Shown here in pieces: positions 34,370 through 36,550 of a DNA stretch of 36,550 nucleotides. Numbering within the stretch: the first letter of the stretch is position 1; each line of letters begins with the position of its first letter. A program made the translations under genes and the position numbers. The DNA lies in NCBI GenBank assembly GCA_001792895.1, contig MARA01000098.1, positions 1-36,550 on the forward strand, in the 5' to 3' direction. The notes beneath the pieces were generated by a model. That model was not told the DNA's origin. It searched no databases and saw only the letters and a list, made by a program, of their open reading frames with translations. Source of the DNA: Lentinus brumalis (Eukaryota; Basidiomycota; Agaricomycetes; Polyporales; Polyporaceae).

Positions 34370-34765
34370 GTACATCCGCTCCTTCATTTCCTTCAATCCC
34401 TGCGTGCCCTTTGACCCAGCGGAAAGTGGTGATCGTTCTCCTCCGCTCGGAGTCTCGCCGCCGCTCTCTTGAACGCCTCAGCACACCTTACTCCAATCCA
34501 ACCCGGTCTTCCCACTTCAGGAGGTGCTTCGTGAGTCCGTCAATCGTGAATTTCGAGTCCGACACTATGTGCATCGGGGTTCCAGGGTCCACCAGCATTG
34601 CACTCCTTTCCACAGCTGCGATCTCCGCTGCTTGGTTTGACTGGACCGGGCCTGGGACTCTCCGCCACAGTTTCTATCGTCATTGCTTCCGAACCAGATT
34701 CCATATGCGGCCACGCCGACCACTTCCGTTGTTAACGCAAGACCGTCCGTATAGATTTCAAGGTC
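34370..34765 (-). other. RNase H domain of the LINE
   Basis: Begins at EIYTDG (first catalytic Asp, about 34750), then QSNQAAEIAAV (Glu), SDSKFTIDGLTKHL (second Asp) and WVKGHAGIEGNEGADVLA, which holds the conserved His and last Asp. All expected active-site residues can be found, though in more than one frame. Confidence 0.88.
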
Positions 34766-35974
34766 CTGGCCACAGGGCCCATTCTCACTATCCTAACAGC
34801 TGGGAGGGCCGTGGAGTGGTCTCGGGTCCCACTCCCAAAGATTCTGTACGCCGTCACCATTGGCGCGTGCGCGACGACGGGTTGAACAGAATTCTCTGGT
34901 CCTCCAGTCTTGCTTGCTCGTTACGCCTAAGTCTTGTCGGAGTAAGCGAGAGGTTATCTCTCAGTCGCACAGTTCCCGGGTTCCACAAGGGAGATATTCT
35001 TTCCACCACCTTCGCCGCCATAGCTGCACACCTATGCGGGTCGTCACACCCGTTCGCACGGTCCGTCGCACACCCCCGACACCTGCACCTCCTATTCTGT
35101 ACGTGGTCATTCCAGCTCTCCGCGCCAGGTTCTCACGCTTCTCTCAGCTACCCGTACACATTCGCCAACGGTACTCACGCGGTGGTTCTCCTGAGGCATT
35201 TCGCGCTCTTCGTGTTAGCAAGACTCCGCCCGTTACTTCCCCGATGTGGTACCACACCGGCATTGCAGCCCTCAAGCTTTCCGCAGGGTTAATCGGGTTC
35301 ATTACAAGGTTGTACTTCCTCGCGGTCTTGACCATCCTCTTCAGATCTCCGTTGAGGCCCGCTGAGTGGTGAAGGCTGACTTTCCACGTCTGCACAAAGG
35401 GGCTGACTTTCGCTGCATCCTCAACGTTCCCGACGCAACTACTGTTGCCCTCGCCAGTAGCGCTTCCGCCACAACCGCCACCTTGGGCGGAGGTTCTGGT
35501 CTCCGAGGAACTCCTTCAGCCACATTACTTCAATCGCTTCGTTTCTCGCTTCTATATCTAGTAAGTTCAGTCCACCTTTGGCAATCGGCTTATAAAGAGT
35601 ATCACGGCCACTCTCGGGTGTTTGTCCCCGTTCCACATGAACTCCGCAGCCATTGTTCTCATACGCATCTCAATCTTTTCCGGCATTGACTGCGCCTTCG
35701 CCAGGAATTGGGTTCTGCCTCCAACCTCCATCCCTACAATGAGCTTTCTCCCGTACAGGGTGGGGTTCCGTCTCGCCCAAAAGAGGAGATTCTTTTCCAG
35801 CGTTCGGAGGACTCTGTTCCACGGCTCCGACTCGTCACACTTGTTCCCAATCCACGCACCGAGAGATCTGATCAGCTCCCCGTCAGGGACGACTCGACAT
35901 TCAATGGGATCGAGCTTCCCAGGACGACGTCGACGTTCTTGCCACAACCCCGCGTCGGAAAACCTCTGAGCCCA

Positions 35975-36490
35975 CTGGCAGGACATCCGTCTTGTCAACA
36001 TTGAACCTTGCCCTCGCCGCCGCGCACCACCGGTCGAGTATGGTCTGAAGGTCTCCAAAATTGTCGTGCTCGCTCAGTAGACAGTTGTGTCGTCCCGCGA
36101 ACAGTGTCGTTATCAATCTATCAATCCCTTTGACTCTAGTCCTTTCAGGTCCGACTTTCTCAATGCGCACGCCAAAGGTTCAATTGCTAGATGAACAAGA
36201 GGCAAGACATGGGTCACCCTGCCTGACGCTCTCACAATTCTGTAGAATTCACTCTGCTCTCCGTTTACGAAGACGCAGCTCATTGCGTGCTCATAGGGCT
36301 TTTCACCGTGCGTATGAATTTTCTGGAAGTTGAGCTTACGGAGGAAGCCAATAGGTATTCATGGTCGATCATATCGTACGCCTTTCTTGGTCCAGGGCCA
36401 CAATTGCCCCATTACACTCCTCCACCTCCGCGTAGTCTATCATCATTCCGAGAGTTTGATGTTACTGAAGATTTGTCTCCCAGGGATGAT
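35975..36490 (-). other. Reverse transcriptase core of the LINE
   Basis: Contains the RT motifs of non-LTR elements. The catalytic box at about 36079-36101 reads FA in one frame and DDTTVY in the next because of one extra G, and a missing base then shifts to LSEHDNF. Both catalytic Asp codons are therefore present but not in frame with the preceding residues. Confidence 0.88.
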
Positions 36491-36550
36491 GCCGCCTGGT
36501 CCGGCTCCACTAACGTTCCCGCAACATCGGCCAGTCTCATCGCCATGACT

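Larger units (their letters stand above)
33327..36550 (-). mobile_element. Non-LTR (LINE-type) retrotransposon, 5' end beyond window
   Basis: Minus-strand element. The 3' end is a 17-nt poly(A) (T run 33327-33343), followed in the element's reverse order by a short 3' UTR, a C-terminal region, a Cys/His knuckle, RNase H and reverse transcriptase. It replaces the expected continuation of repeat copy 3. The domain order RT - RNase H - CCHC suggests a Tad1-like clade of fungi; that assignment is from memory of family layout. No endonuclease domain is visible because the element runs off the window. Confidence 0.93.
33410..36550 (-). pseudogene. LINE polyprotein (RT-RNase H), frameshifted
   Basis: Reading right to left: PGRQIFSNIKL, GAIVALDQE then KAYDMIDHEYL (RT motif A, one shift between), VRQGDP (motif B), LAIEPLACALRK, the FADD box (motif C) and RFNVDKTDVLPVG. 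A linker follows, with GELIRSLGAWIGNKCDESEPW, IAKGGLNLLDIEARNEAI and YNLVMNPINPAESLR. RNase H and the knuckle come next, then VVLATWRPILRNSEDLPDDW and a stop near 33410. At least eight frame changes and several stops occur, so no full-length protein can be made from this copy as given. Residue conservation is otherwise high. Confidence 0.9.

Noticed and set aside
34333..35292. 319-codon plus-strand open frame in the LINE
   Set aside because: Antisense to the RNase H and linker coding region; composition is a mirror of the real protein.
1..36550. CRISPR array, prophage or bacterial defence island
   Set aside because: No short regularly spaced repeats, no compact intron-free operons; spliceosomal introns show that this is eukaryotic DNA.

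Overview
The window looks like nuclear DNA of a GC-rich filamentous fungus, most likely an agaricomycete (basidiomycete). Three things point there: dense 44-95 nt introns with CTGAY or CTAAT branch sites; a CBM21 / protein phosphatase 1 targeting-subunit gene of the fungal type; and a non-LTR retrotransposon whose protein joins reverse transcriptase, RNase H and a C-terminal Cys/His knuckle. No bacterial-type operon, rRNA, tRNA or CRISPR array was seen.

The dominant structure is a direct tandem array of one large segment, present two and a half to three times: 1-11412, 11413-23446 and 23447-33326. The phase of the unit is set by the window edge, not by a known boundary. Each unit has the same order. 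Putative gene A (+) has many exons and contains an internally duplicated two-exon module. Gene B (+) follows about 0.15 kb later, also with many exons. Next is a convergent gap with pyrimidine-rich low-complexity DNA, then the CBM21/PP1-regulator gene (-) with its 5' leader exons. Last comes a divergent promoter-like stretch with CCAAT and two CRE/ATF-type boxes, which leads into gene A of the next unit. Genes A and B are not recognised as any known family.

The copies differ by many 1-6 nt indels, found equally in exons and introns, and by a few larger deletions. Copy 2 keeps the CBM21 domain (frameshifted). Copy 1 has lost about 0.7 kb of it. Copy 3 has lost about 1.07 kb, including the PP1-docking motif, and also most of a leader intron. 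Most indels are private to one copy, and the majority base across copies often restores a spliced reading frame. The damage is therefore recent mutation or, at least as likely, uncorrected read error; sequence alone cannot separate the two.

From 33327 to the window end (36550) a LINE-type element lies on the minus strand, its poly(A) tail seen as 17 T at 33327-33343. It interrupts copy 3 just before the CCAAT/CRE cluster of the divergent promoter. Its open reading frame is frameshifted, including at the catalytic FADD motif, and its 5' end lies beyond the window.
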